Below are positions 24,062-33,021 of a stretch of DNA of 48,550 bases, one piece after another (position 1 is the first letter of the stretch; each line of letters starts with the position of its first letter). The stretch is taken from the NCBI GenBank assembly GCA_947174385.1, contig CAMWIU010000003.1:1-48550 (forward strand), given 5' to 3'. Below the pieces are notes generated by a model, which was not told the origin of the DNA, ran no database searches, and worked only from the letters and a program-made list of their open reading frames with translations. The position numbers were made by a program, and so were the translations under genes. Origin of the DNA: an uncultured Treponema sp. (lineage in GTDB: Bacteria > Spirochaetota > Spirochaetia > Treponematales > Treponemataceae).

Positions 24062-25039
24062 CTATTCTTGCGCGATTTGCTCGTCGTAGAATTTGGAATA
24101 ATCCGTGCGCTTTTCTTTCGTGAACGCAATCGCCGTGCGCGGGTGCTGATTCAACAAGCCCGTCACAAGGTATGGAACGTCATAGCCCCAAACCACGCCT
24201 TCTTTTTTCAAGTCGGCCATTTTGGTTTCCACGAACTTGAGCGCGGGATAAATATTGTATTTCGGATTTTTCAAAAACGCCAAAAGATTTTCCATGAAGC
24301 AGTTTCCTGCGCCTCGCCCCATTCCGCTGTAAGTCGCGTCAAGCCAATCCACGCCATCGCCCACGGCTTCAATCGTATTCGCAAAAGCCAATTGTTGATT
24401 GTTATGCGCATGGATTCCAAGCATTTTTCCGTGCTTGTCGGCAACTTCCTTGTACATCGCCGCGACGCGCTGCATTTGCTCAGGATAAATCGAACCGTAA
24501 CTGTCCACAATATAAATGCAATCCACCGAAGATTTTCCGAGCATGTCGAGCGCGACTTTTATGTCCCCCTCCTGCGCCGTGGAAATCGCCATGATATTGC
24601 AAGTCACTTCATAGCCCTTTGCCTTCGCGTCCTCGATGATTTCAAGCGCGCCAGGAATTTGATGAACATAGCAAGCCACGCGAATCAAATCGAGCGGGCT
24701 GTTCGCGCGGTCGCGAATGTCGTTCTTGAAATCGCATCGACCAACGTCCGCCATCGCCGCGAGCCTGATTTTCTTTTCCGAATTATCGCCGAGCACTTTG
24801 AAAATCGCATCGTCGTCGCAAAATTTCCATTTGCCGAATTTCGACTCGTCGAAAAGTTTTTTGCTGGCTTTGTAGCCCACTTCCATATAATCCACGCCAG
24901 CCGCAATATTCGTTTGGTAAAGTTCCTTTACAAAATCGTCGCTGAATTTAAAATCGTTCACAATGCCGCCATCGCGAAGAGTGGCATCCACCACGCGAAT
25001 TGATTCACGAAATCCCAACAATGCAGAAAGTTCTTTCAT
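24062..25039 (-). CDS. DRE-TIM metallolyase / HMGL-like aldolase
   Basis: A 325-aa TIM-barrel enzyme of the HMG-CoA lyase-like group. VVDATLRDGGIVNDFKF is the DRE-TIM signature (as LRDGG), IHAHNN supplies two metal-binding His (HAH), and GMGRGAGN is the conserved glycine-rich loop. It most resembles 4-hydroxy-2-oxovalerate aldolase-type members that cleave a 2-keto-4-hydroxyacid with a divalent metal. There is no neighbouring dehydrogenase (MhpF type) to support a catabolic pathway, so the substrate is unknown. AGGAG lies 6 nt before the ATG. Confidence 0.82.
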   Translation of the reverse strand: MKELSALLGFRESIRVVDATLRDGGIVNDFKFSDDFVKELYQTNIAAGVDYMEVGYKASKKLFDESKFGKWKFCDDDAIFKVLGDNSEKKIRLAAMADVGRCDFKNDIRDRANSPLDLIRVACYVHQIPGALEIIEDAKAKGYEVTCNIMAISTAQEGDIKVALDMLGKSSVDCIYIVDSYGSIYPEQMQRVAAMYKEVADKHGKMLGIHAHNNQQLAFANTIEAVGDGVDWLDATYSGMGRGAGNCFMENLLAFLKNPKYNIYPALKFVETKMADLKKEGVVWGYDVPYLVTGLLNQHPRTAIAFTKEKRTDYSKFYDEQIAQE

Positions 25040-25063
25040 TTTTTTCTCCTAATCAATCAGCGA

Positions 25064-25092
25064 ATTGTATCACAATATAAAAAAAAAGTCCA
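25064..25092 (-). promoter_or_regulatory. Promoter of the HMGL-like aldolase gene
   Basis: TGGACT (25087-25092) and TACAAT (25064-25069), spacing 17, minus strand. The spacer contains a long T run. Confidence 0.45.
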
Positions 25093-25133
25093 GTATTTCC
25101 AAAAATCGCTGTTGCGCCTCTGCGTCAATTCGC

Positions 25134-25162
25134 TTGCCTTTGCTCCGAAAATTCAATATAAT
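25134..25162 (+). promoter_or_regulatory. Promoter of the M48 lipoprotein gene
   Basis: TTGCCT (25134-25139) and TATAAT (25157-25162), spacing 17, followed by a short leader with CAGGAG before the ATG at 25191. Confidence 0.6.
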
Positions 25163-25190
25163 ATTTTGCAAGTTTTCATCAGGAGTTTTT

Positions 25191-25991
25191 ATGAAAAAAT
25201 TTTTCAGCGCAATTTTCATTTTGCCATTCGTACTTTTTACCGCGTGCATGTCAAGCACATCGTCGGGGCTTGTGGGCGCGGACAGAAACCAGCTTTTTCT
25301 TTACAGCGAAGCTCAGATGAACCAAAGCGCGGCCGCACAATATTCGCAGGTAATCGCAGAAGCGAAAGCCGCAAAAAATTTGAACACTGATTCTGCGACC
25401 TATAATCGCGTCCAAAAAATCGCGAACGATTTGATTGCGCAAACAGGCGCGTTTAGAAGCGACGCGCTCGACTGGGATTGGGAAGTGAATGTCATCACTG
25501 ATTCCACGATAAACGCTTGGTGCATGCCTGGCGGAAAAATCGTCGTCTACACAGGCATCATAAATTCTCTCAAGTTGACGGACGGAGAACTCGCCGCAGT
25601 GATGGGACACGAAATTTCACACGCGCTCAAAGAGCACAGCCGTGAACAAGCCAGCCGCGAAGCCCTCACACAACTTGGAATCTCGGCGATTTCTTCCGTC
25701 GCGAACATCGGCGATTTGGGAACGACGGCACTCGCGCTCGGCGCACAATACGGACTCACTCTTCCTTTCAGCCGCGACAATGAAACCGAAGCTGACAACA
25801 TGGGAACAGAACTCATGGCGCGCGCAGGCTATGATCCAAACGAGGCCGTGAACATTTGGAAAAAAATGGATTCGCTTACGAATTCTTCCACGCCTGAATT
25901 TATGAGCACGCATCCTTCGAATTCTTCGCGGATTTCGAACTTGCAAAAAATTGTCAAAAAAGTTTGGCCGCTTTACGAGGAAGCAAAATAA
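25191..25991 (+). CDS. M48 family metalloprotease lipoprotein
   Basis: A 266-aa lipoprotein (lipobox FTAC, Cys19 region) with the M48 zinc motif HEISHALKEHSREQ (His140, Glu141, His144) and the downstream third-ligand region NETEADNMGTELMARAGYDP. Similar to the LoiP/YggG and BepA peptidase domains, which degrade or chaperone misfolded outer-membrane proteins. No TPR domain follows, so it is of the short LoiP-like type. AGGAG lies 6 nt upstream. The acyltransferase gene follows after 32 nt. Confidence 0.93.
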   Translation: MKKFFSAIFILPFVLFTACMSSTSSGLVGADRNQLFLYSEAQMNQSAAAQYSQVIAEAKAAKNLNTDSATYNRVQKIANDLIAQTGAFRSDALDWDWEVNVITDSTINAWCMPGGKIVVYTGIINSLKLTDGELAAVMGHEISHALKEHSREQASREALTQLGISAISSVANIGDLGTTALALGAQYGLTLPFSRDNETEADNMGTELMARAGYDPNEAVNIWKKMDSLTNSSTPEFMSTHPSNSSRISNLQKIVKKVWPLYEEAK

Positions 25992-26023
25992 AATATCTTG
26001 CAGAAATTTGGACAAAAATTAAA

Positions 26024-28123
26024 ATGGGCGAAAATTCGAATACGCAAAAAAAATATTACAAAAGCCTTGACATCATCAGAATATTTTCTTGCTTTGCCGT
26101 GCTGCTTTATCATCTCGACATTCTCAAAGGCGGCTATTTGGCAGTGTGCTCATTTTTCACGTTGAGCGGATATTTGTCTTGCATAACGAATTTCGAAAAA
26201 AAGAAATTTTCGCTCCTGCGCTATTACAAAAATCGCTTCATAAAAATTTACATTCCAATTGTCATCACGATTTTCACCACGATTTTCGCGACATCATTTT
26301 TGAAGGAAATCAAAATAATAAATTTGCGCAATGAAGTTGTCTCGATACTTTTGGGCTACAACAATTTTTGGCAGCTACACGCGAACTTGGATTATTTTTC
26401 CGCGCACATAAATTCGCCGTTCACGCATTTTTGGTATATGTCGATTTTGCTTCAATTCGAACTGATATTTCCGTTCATTCTAATCGGATTAAAAAAAATT
26501 GCCGAGCGCACGAACGAAGAAATTCCAATCATAATCACGCTTGCATTGGGAACTGCGAGCGCGTTCTTTTTCTATATTTTGTGTTTTACTTCGAATGTGA
26601 TGAGCGCGTATTACAACACATTTTCGCATGCATTTTCGTGGCTCTTCGGAATCGCGCTGGGATTCAGCCACTGCTGCGACAAAAATCTGATGCCGATAAA
26701 ATCCAACAATCAAAAAGTGACAAAAATAATTTTTTCGTTTTACCTAATCGTCCTGCTTTGCATTTTCATATTCGTAAGCGGCGAAAGCGAATTGTTCGCA
26801 ATCGGACTTTCCGTCACAACGATTTTCACAGCAAGCCTCATCGACTACGGCGCTTTGATAAAAAATCAAAATGACAAATTTTCAAAAACTCTTGCGAATT
26901 TAAGTTATGAAATTTATTTGACGCAATACCCAATTATATTTATATGTGAACATATATTCATATATAACAAATTCCATTTGCTGAAATTTTTCACAATCAT
27001 CACGATGACACTTCTTTTTTCTTCTTTCATTCGCTTCAGCCTGAACAAAAATGTCTCGAAAAAAGCTTTTTCAATTTTTGCAAAAATTTTGCTTTTCGCA
27101 GTGACTGCGGCGGGAATATACAAATTTTTCACAGCGCAAGATTTTTCGGCGCAGATGAGCGCGCTCGAAAATGAAATCCAAGAAAACGAAATTCTTTTGG
27201 AACAAAAAAAAGCGGAATTTTATAAAAGCGAAAATTCTCAAAGCGCGGAAATTTCGGAAAATGAAAAAACGCAAATTCTTGACAACGAAAAATCGGAAAG
27301 CGAAAAAATTTCGCAAGACGAAAACAAAAATGGAAGCGACGAGGACATTGCCGAAAAAGTAAAAAGCATGCCGATTGTTGCGTTCGGCGATTCTATCATG
27401 CTCGGCGCGTCGAACAGCCTTTATGATTTTTTTCCGAACATCTACATCGACGCAAAAGTTTCGCGAATGGCGTGGAGCATTCTCGAACCAGTCGAAGAGC
27501 TGAGCCTCCAAAAAAAATTGGGCGAGCCAATCGTGATTCATTTGGGCAGCAATGGCGATTCTTCGGAAAACACAAAAAACGCGCTTATGAAATTGCTTGG
27601 CGAACGCGAAGTTTTTTGGCTCACAGTCACGAACGACAAAATCGTAAAAATGAATTCGCGCCTCAAAGACTATGCGAAAAAATTTCCAAACTTGCATATC
27701 ATCGATTGGGAAAGTTTTTCAAAAAATCACAGCGATTTTTTCGCGCCCGACGGACTTCATTTGGGAAAAAGCGGACAGGCCGCTTACGCGAAATTTATTT
27801 TTGATTCGCTAAAAAATTTTTATTTTGAAAAAGCCGAAGCGGAAAAAGAAAACGCGCTCCAAATTAAAAAAGCCGAAGAAGAGCGGCTAGCAAAAATTGC
27901 CGAACTGCAATTTGAAATTTTGAATTTTCTTGCGAAGAAAAAAAATCCCAAAAATGAAATCATAGCGCAATTCATCGACGAAAGCCGCTCGCAGGATTAC
28001 ATTGAATCGCGCATCGCAGAATTGCAAGAAAAAGATTTCATCACGCAAAACAAAAAAGGCGTTTTCATTTTGACGAAATCCGGAAAATTGGAATTGAAGG
28101 AAATGCAAAAATCCGAAGAATGA
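26024..28123 (+). CDS. Acyltransferase-3/SGNH O-acetyltransferase with C-terminal winged-helix-like domain
   Basis: A 699-aa membrane protein. Residues about 10-365 are an acyltransferase-3 domain (SLDIIRIFSCFAVLLYHLD with the catalytic His, then about ten helices). A Glu/Lys-rich coiled linker (about 370-445) leads to an SGNH domain with IVAFGDSIMLG (Ser457) and APDGLHLGKSG (Asp/His). This OafA-type pair O-acetylates cell-surface glycans. The last 90 residues (FEILNFLAKKKNPKNEIIAQFIDE...IAELQEKDFITQNKKGVFILTKSGKLEL) look like a winged helix, which is odd at the presumed extracytoplasmic end. The start at 26024 has no good Shine-Dalgarno. Confidence 0.85.
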   Translation: MGENSNTQKKYYKSLDIIRIFSCFAVLLYHLDILKGGYLAVCSFFTLSGYLSCITNFEKKKFSLLRYYKNRFIKIYIPIVITIFTTIFATSFLKEIKIINLRNEVVSILLGYNNFWQLHANLDYFSAHINSPFTHFWYMSILLQFELIFPFILIGLKKIAERTNEEIPIIITLALGTASAFFFYILCFTSNVMSAYYNTFSHAFSWLFGIALGFSHCCDKNLMPIKSNNQKVTKIIFSFYLIVLLCIFIFVSGESELFAIGLSVTTIFTASLIDYGALIKNQNDKFSKTLANLSYEIYLTQYPIIFICEHIFIYNKFHLLKFFTIITMTLLFSSFIRFSLNKNVSKKAFSIFAKILLFAVTAAGIYKFFTAQDFSAQMSALENEIQENEILLEQKKAEFYKSENSQSAEISENEKTQILDNEKSESEKISQDENKNGSDEDIAEKVKSMPIVAFGDSIMLGASNSLYDFFPNIYIDAKVSRMAWSILEPVEELSLQKKLGEPIVIHLGSNGDSSENTKNALMKLLGEREVFWLTVTNDKIVKMNSRLKDYAKKFPNLHIIDWESFSKNHSDFFAPDGLHLGKSGQAAYAKFIFDSLKNFYFEKAEAEKENALQIKKAEEERLAKIAELQFEILNFLAKKKNPKNEIIAQFIDESRSQDYIESRIAELQEKDFITQNKKGVFILTKSGKLELKEMQKSEE

Positions 28124-28216
28124 AATTTAAATGACTTTCCTTTCCTACTTTAAAACTCACGAGAAAAATTCAACGTCCGCGGATTCGCAGCGGATTTTTG
28201 CTAAAGAAAATTTCTC

Positions 28217-28245
28217 TTGCTTTTTCCCGCGTTTCTTTGTAAAAT
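28217..28245 (+). promoter_or_regulatory. Nitroreductase promoter, leaderless
   Basis: TTGCTT (28217-28222) and TAAAAT (28240-28245), spacing 17. Six nt then separate the -10 from the ATG, so transcription should begin on the A of the start codon. Confidence 0.6.
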
Positions 28246-28251
28246 GAAAAT

Positions 28252-28791
28252 ATGGATTTTTTGGAACTTTGCAAAAATCGTTATTCGGTGAGGAAATTTT
28301 CCGAGCGCGCAGTTGAAAAAGAAAAGCTCGAAAAAATTCTTGAAGCTGGTCGTCTTGCGCCCACTGCGAAAAATTCGCAATCGCAAAGAATTTTTGTTTT
28401 GAAAACTCAAGCCGCGTTGCAAAAAATTTACGACGCCACTCCGATGGCGTACAACGCGCCGATCGTGCTTGCGGTTTGCTACGAAAAGTCCGCGAGTTAC
28501 AAGAACACTTCGGAAACAGTTTACGTTGATTCCGAATGCGGCGCGTATGATGGCGGCGAAGTTGACGCGGCGATTGTAAATACGTCGATGATGTTCGAGG
28601 CGGCGGAACTTGGCTTGGGCACGCTTTGGGCGCGCGGATTTGATTCGGCAAAAATTATGAAGGCTTTGAATCTTCCCGAGACGCTTCATTTGGTTTGCCT
28701 TTTGGACATCGGCTATCCTGCCGAAGATTCCGTTCCGAGCGAGCGACATTCTCAGCGGCTTGCGATTTGTGAAACTGTAAAAGAATTGTAA
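28252..28791 (+). CDS. Nitroreductase family FMN protein
   Basis: A 179-aa flavin oxidoreductase. NRYSVRKFSERAVEKEKLEKILEAGRLAPTAKNSQSQRIFV is the conserved FMN-binding N-terminus, and GAYDGGEVDAAIVNTSMMFEAAELGLGTLWARGFD and LDIGYPAEDSVPSERH are the other family blocks. Reduces nitroaromatics, quinones or similar electron acceptors with NAD(P)H; the natural substrate is unknown. No Shine-Dalgarno before the ATG. Ends 29 nt before the GH5 gene, with which it may be co-transcribed. Confidence 0.93.
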   Translation: MDFLELCKNRYSVRKFSERAVEKEKLEKILEAGRLAPTAKNSQSQRIFVLKTQAALQKIYDATPMAYNAPIVLAVCYEKSASYKNTSETVYVDSECGAYDGGEVDAAIVNTSMMFEAAELGLGTLWARGFDSAKIMKALNLPETLHLVCLLDIGYPAEDSVPSERHSQRLAICETVKEL

Positions 28792-28820
28792 TTTATTTTA
28801 AAATCAAAATAGGAGTTAAT

Positions 28821-29834
28821 ATGAAAAAAAATTTATTTCGCGCGGCTGTGGCGACTTTGGTTTTGGCGGCGATTTTTTCGCTTGCTTCTTGCGGAGCAAA
28901 ACGAAAAATTTTTAATGACGGAAAAACTCCTGTGGAACGCTACGGCGCGTTGCATTTGGACGGAACGAAAGTTTGCGCTGAGGATGGAAAGAGCGTCCAA
29001 CTTTGCGGAATGAGTTCGCACGGATTGCATTGGTATGGAAAATATGCCAACCGCGATGTCATGAAATGGCTTCGCGACGATTGGAATTGCGATTTGTGGC
29101 GAAGCGCGATGTACATTGGCGGAGGCGGCTACGCACAAAATCCCGCGCTCGCGAACAAGATGATTGAATCTATTGACGCGGCCATTGAACTTGGAATGTA
29201 CATTCTCGTGGACTGGCATGTTTTGCCAGAGCGCGATCCTCTTTTGTACGTGGACAAGGCCGCGGATTTTTTCGAACGAATCGCTTCGACCTACGCGGAT
29301 TGTCCGAACATAATCTATGAAATTTGCAACGAGCCGAACGGCAACGATGTCACTTGGGAAGGCAACATCAAGCCTTACGCCGAGCGCATAATTCCGATCA
29401 TCAGAAAATATTGCGACAACATCATCGTCGTGGGAACGCCGAATTGGAGCGGCGATTTGACCGACGTAATGAAAAGTCCGCTCGACGGAAAAAACATTAT
29501 GTACACGATGCATTTTTATGCGGGCAGCCAAGGAAAGGCGCGGCGCGATCACATTGAAAGCGCGATAAAATCCGGGATTCCTGTTTTCATTACCGAATGG
29601 GGCACGACAAAAGACAGCGGCGATGGCGGAGTTTTCGAAAAGGAATCTCTCGAATGGATTCGCTTTATGGAAAAAAATAAAATTTGCTGGGCGAATTGGT
29701 CGGTGAACAACAAAGGCGAAGATTCCGGCGTTTTGAAATTCAACAAGGACAATTCCGCGAAAGGCGGCTGGCAGGAAAGCGACTTACAGCCTTCGGGAAT
29801 TCTTGTGCGCCAAATTTTGCGCGGCGAAAAATAA
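28821..29834 (+). CDS. GH5 endoglucanase, lipoprotein
   Basis: A 337-aa surface lipoprotein (lipobox LASC, then GAKRK). The GH5 domain covers nearly all of the mature part: VQLCGMSSHGLHWYGKY, DWHV, the acid/base block IIYEICNEPNG (Glu171) and the nucleophile block VFITEWGTT (Glu259). Cleaves beta-1,4-glucan (cellulose or mixed-linkage). No carbohydrate-binding module. AGGAG lies 5 nt before the ATG. With the GH16 enzyme at 16.5 kb it points to beta-glucan use. Confidence 0.95.
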   Translation: MKKNLFRAAVATLVLAAIFSLASCGAKRKIFNDGKTPVERYGALHLDGTKVCAEDGKSVQLCGMSSHGLHWYGKYANRDVMKWLRDDWNCDLWRSAMYIGGGGYAQNPALANKMIESIDAAIELGMYILVDWHVLPERDPLLYVDKAADFFERIASTYADCPNIIYEICNEPNGNDVTWEGNIKPYAERIIPIIRKYCDNIIVVGTPNWSGDLTDVMKSPLDGKNIMYTMHFYAGSQGKARRDHIESAIKSGIPVFITEWGTTKDSGDGGVFEKESLEWIRFMEKNKICWANWSVNNKGEDSGVLKFNKDNSAKGGWQESDLQPSGILVRQILRGEK

Positions 29835-29899
29835 ATTTGCAACGCAAAAAATCTTGCTCAAAATAAATGAGTAAGCCGAAGCCTTGCGACTTTGTAAAA

Positions 29900-31291
29900 A
29901 TGAACACGAGTTGGCTTGACGATTGCATAATGTATCAATTTTATCCTCTTGGCTTGTGCGGCGCACCCCACGAAAATTCTTGGGACTGGTCGAACACTTG
30001 GAACGCCGCCACTCGTCCGATACGAAGAATTGACAGGGTTTTGCTTTGGATCGAACAGTTAAAAAAACTCAACGTGAACGCGGTTTATTTTTCTCCGGTT
30101 TTGCAAAGCGACACGCATGGATATAACACGCGCGATTTTTACACGCTCGACAGCCGGCTTGGAAGCAACGAAGATTTTGCGGCGGTGTGCAACACACTTC
30201 ACGAAAACGGAATTCGAATTTTGTTCGACTCGCTTTTCAATCATGTCGGCCGCGGATTTTGGGCGTTCCGCGACATTCGCAACAATATGCAAAAATCGCG
30301 CTACATTGATTGGTTCGCCGAAATCGACTTTTCCCGCAACACTCCTTGCAGCGACGGATTTTATTACAAAAGTTACGAAGACAATTGGGATTTTCCCGAA
30401 CTCAATCTCGAGAACGAAGAAGTAGTTCAGCACATTTTCGGCGCGATTCGAAAATGGGTGGACATGTTCGCGATTGACGGACTTCGCGTGGGACTCGCCG
30501 ATTTTATGAGCCAAAAATTTTTGCGGCGGCTTCGCGAATTTTCTTCGAACATGAGCGCGGGCTTGGGCGGAAGCCTTGCGATTTTGGGCGAAGTTTACGA
30601 TTCGAATTCTTGCAAGAAAATCGTCAATGAAAAAAAAGTGCACGCTTCCACGAATTCCGAATTGCATTCTTCAATCGTGAACAGCGTCAAGACAAAAAAT
30701 TTTTTCGAACTCGATTTTACTTTGCGGAGAGAATTCGGCGTGGAAGGAATTTACACGCACACAACGCTCGCGAATTTTTTGGACAATCACGACATCACGC
30801 GCTTTGCGCAAGTCATCCATGACAAGGAAATTTTGCGTCTTGCTTGGGGATTGCTTTTCGCGCTTCCGGGAATTCCTTGTATTTATTACGGAAGCGAATG
30901 GGGGGTGCTCGGCAGTAATGACGAAGTTTCGCATTGGGGAGTGCGCCCGAGTTTTGAAAAGCCTGTTTGGAACGACCTCACGGATTTTATCCAAAAGGTC
31001 AGCCTTTTGCGAAAAAAATCCCCCGCCTTGCGCTACGGAAATTATCGATATGTTTTTCTTTCGAAAAGCCAATATATTTTTTCACGGGAATCTTGCGGTC
31101 AAACAATTTTCATAGCGGTGAACGCGAGTGAAGAAGGTTGCCACGTCGAGCCAAAAGGCGGCTATGGTTACGCCGCGTTCGAAGGGCTTCACGGAATTTT
31201 CGCCGACTTGATTTCGGAAGAACAATTTAATTTCAATGGAAGCGTTCTTCTTCCACCAAAATCGATTCAATATTTGGAGCGTATAAAATAA
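29900..31291 (+). CDS. GH13 alpha-amylase-family protein lacking the catalytic nucleophile
   Basis: A 463-aa cytoplasmic-type GH13 protein (no signal peptide), near the neopullulanase/cyclomaltodextrinase group. Conserved regions: I DSLFNHVG; II AIDGLRVGLADF; III LGEVYDS (Glu231, acid/base); IV FLDNHDITR (Asp298). In region II the expected RxD nucleophile is RVG: codon GGA at 30491, Gly198. Without it normal retaining hydrolysis is not expected. The frame is otherwise intact and under apparent constraint. I start at the ATG at 29900 because homology begins there; an in-frame ATG at 29867 lies in sequence that resembles an intergenic hairpin repeat. Neither has a Shine-Dalgarno. Confidence 0.82.
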   Translation: MNTSWLDDCIMYQFYPLGLCGAPHENSWDWSNTWNAATRPIRRIDRVLLWIEQLKKLNVNAVYFSPVLQSDTHGYNTRDFYTLDSRLGSNEDFAAVCNTLHENGIRILFDSLFNHVGRGFWAFRDIRNNMQKSRYIDWFAEIDFSRNTPCSDGFYYKSYEDNWDFPELNLENEEVVQHIFGAIRKWVDMFAIDGLRVGLADFMSQKFLRRLREFSSNMSAGLGGSLAILGEVYDSNSCKKIVNEKKVHASTNSELHSSIVNSVKTKNFFELDFTLRREFGVEGIYTHTTLANFLDNHDITRFAQVIHDKEILRLAWGLLFALPGIPCIYYGSEWGVLGSNDEVSHWGVRPSFEKPVWNDLTDFIQKVSLLRKKSPALRYGNYRYVFLSKSQYIFSRESCGQTIFIAVNASEEGCHVEPKGGYGYAAFEGLHGIFADLISEEQFNFNGSVLLPPKSIQYLERIK

Positions 31292-31318
31292 GTTTTCTGT
31301 GAAAATCGGAGAGAGTTT

Positions 31319-31494
31319 AAAATAGTCGCTACAATAGCGCGACTATTTTAACTTCGAGTTTCTTTCAGAAACTCGCTTATTTATTGTCATTTTCGCCTGA
31401 AACTTCGCGCTACGCGCTTGTTGCGAAAGCGCTTCGCTGCGAAATGACTTTTTCGACAATGAAAAAAAATTGAATTTTTTTTCATTGTCGAAAA
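31319..31494. repeat. Four-hairpin intergenic module, copy a
   Basis: In order: H1, a stem of about 13 bp around GTCGC/GCGAC; H2, CGAGTTTC-TTTCA-GAAACTCG; H3, TCATTTTCGC...GCGAAATGA enclosing smaller GCGC hairpins; H4, a stem of at least 16 bp (CGACAATGAAAA.../...TTTTCATTGTCG). H4 ends 3 nt before the AAGGAG of the DUF2974 gene. Same order and spacing as the module at 36719-36863, with different stem sequences. Confidence 0.7.
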
Positions 31495-31507
31495 TCAAGG
31501 AGTGATT

Positions 31508-32623
31508 TTGAAAAATTTTGGAAATTTGCTTGACTATTTATTTTGGCGCGGTGACATCACTTTTGAGCAAAGCGGATTTTGCGAAGTGGACGCGCTCATT
31601 TTGTGCCAGCTTTCATATTTGAATTTCGATGGAATCGTTTCGAAAAATTTTGAAAAAAAAGAAAGAATTGCGTTGGGCGCGCTTTGGGAAAAATTTTCCG
31701 CCGCTCCGGATTTCAAGGAACGCAGTGATTTGGGCGTTTTGATTTCCGAACTAACCGTGCAACTTTTGGAAATGTGCGCAAAAAGCGCGCGCTTCAAAAA
31801 TGTTGAAGCGGCGGCGTTCGTCAACAAAATCGATTTGAAAAACGAAGAGCAATTTTGCGCGATGACTTTTTTCAATGCAGTTTCGAACAAAAATCCGTTC
31901 GTGGCTTTTCGCGGCACGGACGACACGATTGTGGGCTGGAAAGAAGATTTCAATTTGGCTTCAAAAACTGTTCCCGCCCAGCTCGACGCGCTCGAATATC
32001 TTTCGTTCGTGGCGAAAAACACTTCCGCGAAAATTTCCGTTGGCGGCCATTCCAAAGGCGGAAACCTTGCGATTTATTCGGCGGCGTTTTGCGGGGCGAA
32101 ATTCAAAAAGCGAATCGCGCGCGTCTATAATTTCGACGGGCCCGGCTTTTCCGAAAACGTGATTCAATCCAAGGAAATGATTTCACTTGTTCCTGTGCTT
32201 CGTTCTTACTTTCCGAAATTTTCGATTGTCGGGCGGCTCTTTCATCATTCGGGCGAATTTCAAGTCGTGGAAAGCGAAGCGTTCGGCATAATGCAGCACG
32301 AGCCTTTTTCGTGGCACATCGCGCAAGGAAAATTCGAAACGCTTGAAAATTTCGACAAGGCGAGCGAGATTTTTTACAAGACTTTCAACGAATGGGTTGA
32401 AGGTCTTTCGAACGAGCAGCGAGAACTTTTCGTGGAAACTTTGTTCGGAACAATTGCCGCTTCTGGCGCACGAACGAACAGCGAGCTTGAAAAAAATTGG
32501 TTCAAAAACGCAATGGCGATTTTAAAGGCGATGGGAAAAATCGACAAAAAAACTCGCGAAGAAATTTCGGAGCTTTTAAAATATCTTTTCGGCATCGCGG
32601 CGCACAATTTTATGAAAGAATAA
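31508..32623 (+). CDS. DUF2974 (Mbeg1-like) alpha/beta hydrolase
   Basis: A 371-aa protein of the DUF2974 family. The nucleophile elbow is VGGHSKGGNLAIYSA (Ser182), preceded by the family's FRGTDDTIVGWKEDFNLA block and followed by VYNFDGPGF and HHSGEFQVVES. Predicted lipase or esterase-like, cytoplasmic; the physiological substrate is unknown. I choose the TTG at 31508 because AAGGAG lies 5 nt upstream; the GTG at 31502 overlaps that site. The upstream gap is filled by the four-hairpin module. Confidence 0.85.
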   Translation: MKNFGNLLDYLFWRGDITFEQSGFCEVDALILCQLSYLNFDGIVSKNFEKKERIALGALWEKFSAAPDFKERSDLGVLISELTVQLLEMCAKSARFKNVEAAAFVNKIDLKNEEQFCAMTFFNAVSNKNPFVAFRGTDDTIVGWKEDFNLASKTVPAQLDALEYLSFVAKNTSAKISVGGHSKGGNLAIYSAAFCGAKFKKRIARVYNFDGPGFSENVIQSKEMISLVPVLRSYFPKFSIVGRLFHHSGEFQVVESEAFGIMQHEPFSWHIAQGKFETLENFDKASEIFYKTFNEWVEGLSNEQRELFVETLFGTIAASGARTNSELEKNWFKNAMAILKAMGKIDKKTREEISELLKYLFGIAAHNFMKE

Positions 32624-32983
32624 AATTTTTTTCGCGAAACTTTACTAGTGAAAAAAAATAGCTGCGAGTTTTTCGCTCCTCGTTGGAGTTTTTGACGCAT
32701 TCCAAATCGCGCCACTCACTACCGAGTTTTGTATTATGCCAAAACTTGCGCTCACAGCTTCAACATGAAAACATTCTGATAAAAAGAAGTGCGTATAAAA
32801 TTCAATAGCAAAGTCACAAGGAAATTCTGCTGAAAGGCAGGTATAGAATATGAAGTAAAATCCTACAGAAAGGCAGAGAAGAAGTGCGAGATCTTGTGCA
32901 AAACTTACTCAAGTGAAAATTTTGTTTCTTCTACTAATTTTCTTGAGGAAGGTATTTTTGATGCTAAAGCCCTAAACTCGCAC
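32624..32983. other. Gap without a gene before the BspA gene
   Basis: No open frame or RNA gene recognised. The only structure seen is a duplicated GAAAGGCAG (around 32834 and 32861) with similar flanks. TGTGCAAAACT occurs here near 32908 and again just after the BspA gene near 34500. Confidence 0.5.
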
Positions 32984-33012
32984 TTGACTTTCGCGGCAAT
33001 CCGCTTTATCCT
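32984..33012 (+). promoter_or_regulatory. BspA-gene promoter, near-leaderless
   Basis: TTGACT (32984-32989) and TATCCT (33007-33012), spacing 17; 9 nt to the ATG at 33022. No Shine-Dalgarno. Confidence 0.55.
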
Positions 33013-33021
33013 CATCATAAT

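Noticed and set aside
24062-25039. 2-isopropylmalate synthase or true HMG-CoA lyase
   Set aside because: Too short for LeuA, lacks its C-terminal regulatory domain and the HMG-CoA lyase cysteine loop; kept as a general DRE-TIM aldolase.
32624-33021. Possible small RNA or gene in the gap before the BspA gene
   Set aside because: Only short open frames without ribosome sites and a duplicated 9-mer; no convincing structure besides the promoter.
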